A stretch of DNA of 6,017 bases from Campylobacterota bacterium (GTDB lineage Bacteria; Campylobacterota; Campylobacteria; Campylobacterales; JAADDG01). The stretch lies in NCBI GenBank assembly GCA_013154075.1, contig JAADDG010000022.1:1-6017 (forward strand), given 5' to 3'. The translations under genes were made by a program, and so were the position numbers. Within the stretch, counting starts at the first letter, position 1. Each line of letters opens with the position of its first letter. The notes beneath the pieces are model-generated. The model was given only the letters and a program-made list of their open reading frames with translations, made no database searches and was not told where the DNA came from. Shown here piece by piece: positions 5,351 to 6,017 of this stretch.

Positions 5351-6017
5351 AAGAGATATTTTACGGACTCAAACTCTCTTTCTCCTATTTCTCCATTTTG
5401 CCGATCAAATTTAAATATATTCTTCAAAGCGATAAGATAGATAGAGCTTTTTTATTTTTTATACCTTTTGTAGGGGGAGTGATAGCTCTCATTTCCACTT
5501 TTTTATATCTCTTTCTCTCCTCTTTTTTTCCAAATCTATACGCGGCTCTTCTTAGCATCTCTTTGTATCTTTTTCTATACGGTTTTTTGCACCTTGAAGC
5601 TGTGATAGATACGATAGACGCTCTTTTCGCTTCACACTCTAACAAAGACGCCTACAAAATCATAAAAGAGCCCACAGTAGGAGCTATAGGGGTAGTTTTT
5701 ATAACTCTTTTTATTATTTTGAAAATCACTTTAATAAGCTATCTTTTTGTAAATTCCATATTTTTGGAATTCATAACCGCGGCCATCTTCTCAAGACTCT
5801 CGATAATTTTGGTACTTAGATACTTTCCGATCCACAAAAACAGCTCTCTTGCCACTTTGCTAAAAAAGGCTTTGACAAAGAGAATTTTTTGGGATATGCT
5901 CGTTTTATACGCTCTTTTGGGAGTCGTTTTATCCGGAGGCTTGGCTTTGGCGTTGATTGCGGCGATAGTTGCTTTCACTCCCCTTTTGGCAAGATATCTA
6001 TACAAAAGACTAAATTT
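5347..6017 (+). CDS. cobS: CobS, adenosylcobinamide-GDP ribazoletransferase (3' end beyond window)
   Basis: The frame is open from GTG 5347 to the window edge (223 codons), so the C-terminal part, usually about 20-40 residues, is missing. CobS is an integral membrane enzyme that joins adenosylcobinamide-GDP to the alpha-riboside (phosphate) of the lower ligand, completing the cobamide. The start shows NxGLKLSFSYFSILPI-like spacing (here YGLKLSFSYFSILPI, 6-20), as CobS proteins typically begin with a short helix and a TxxPxP-like stretch. The acidic metal-binding motif is HLEAVIDTID (82-91), and IKEPTVGAIG (106-115) replaces the usual MRDSRIGAFG. Hydrophobic segments lie at about 35-60, 66-80, 111-135, 142-160 and 184-214. 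The GTG overlaps the cobU stop (GTGA); no good Shine-Dalgarno sequence is adjacent, and the first in-frame ATG is far downstream, so coupling to cobU is expected. Family call is firm despite divergent motifs, thanks to position and topology. Also called cobV. Confidence 0.9.
   Translation, partial: MKEIFYGLKLSFSYFSILPIKFKYILQSDKIDRAFLFFIPFVGGVIALISTFLYLFLSSFFPNLYAALLSISLYLFLYGFLHLEAVIDTIDALFASHSNKDAYKIIKEPTVGAIGVVFITLFIILKITLISYLFVNSIFLEFITAAIFSRLSIILVLRYFPIHKNSSLATLLKKALTKRIFWDMLVLYALLGVVLSGGLALALIAAIVAFTPLLARYLYKRLN

Noticed and set aside
5424..6005. Two minus-strand open frames (5424-5645 and 5739-6005)
   Set aside because: Both lie antisense to cobS, which is continuous from 5347 to the window end and carries the family motifs and membrane segments.

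Overview
The window reads as part of a low-GC bacterial chromosome, most likely from the Campylobacterota (Epsilonproteobacteria). Clues are the A/T-rich coding sequence with heavy AAA, ATA and AGA codon use, tightly overlapped genes, a campylobacterotal style of CobS active-site motif, and a TIGR00303/UPF0284-type CobT. The lineage is an inference from sequence style; no search was possible.

Layout. A tRNA-Pro(GGG) gene on the minus strand (7-84) is followed by a 72-base divergent intergenic gap (85-156). After that, everything on the plus strand is one gene cluster with no non-coding base: a small cysteine-rich protein (157-570), cobD (557-1564), cobQ/cbiP (1557-2942), cbiB (2927-3814), an archaeal/cyanobacterial-type cobT (3798-4853), cobU (4850-5350) and cobS (5347 to the window end, 3'-truncated). 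All six junctions overlap, by 14, 8, 16, 17, 4 and 4 bases, and three of the seven starts are non-ATG (TTG, TTG, GTG). Expression is therefore almost certainly from one polycistronic message with translational coupling.

How the genes work together. This is the late half of cobamide (vitamin B12-type cofactor) biosynthesis. CobQ amidates adenosylcobyrinic acid a,c-diamide to adenosylcobyric acid. CobD makes aminopropanol phosphate from threonine phosphate, and the membrane protein CbiB attaches it to give adenosylcobinamide phosphate. CobU converts that to adenosylcobinamide-GDP. CobT activates the lower-ligand base as its alpha-riboside phosphate, and the membrane protein CobS joins the two halves. 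Corrin-ring genes, the cobalt adenosyltransferase, a dedicated threonine kinase (PduX) and a lower-ligand gene such as bluB are not in this window.

The most interesting point is the first gene. It resembles the cobamide-associated cysteine-rich small domain (PF04071, zf-like) and overlaps cobD. This recalls the Methanosarcina mazei CobD, a bifunctional threonine kinase/decarboxylase with a C-terminal extension carrying a putative metal-binding motif. The pair here may be a split version of that arrangement. Other points of note are the extreme lysine content of CobD (73 of 335 residues), no room for a cobalamin riboswitch in the visible leader, and a first start codon with no Shine-Dalgarno sequence.
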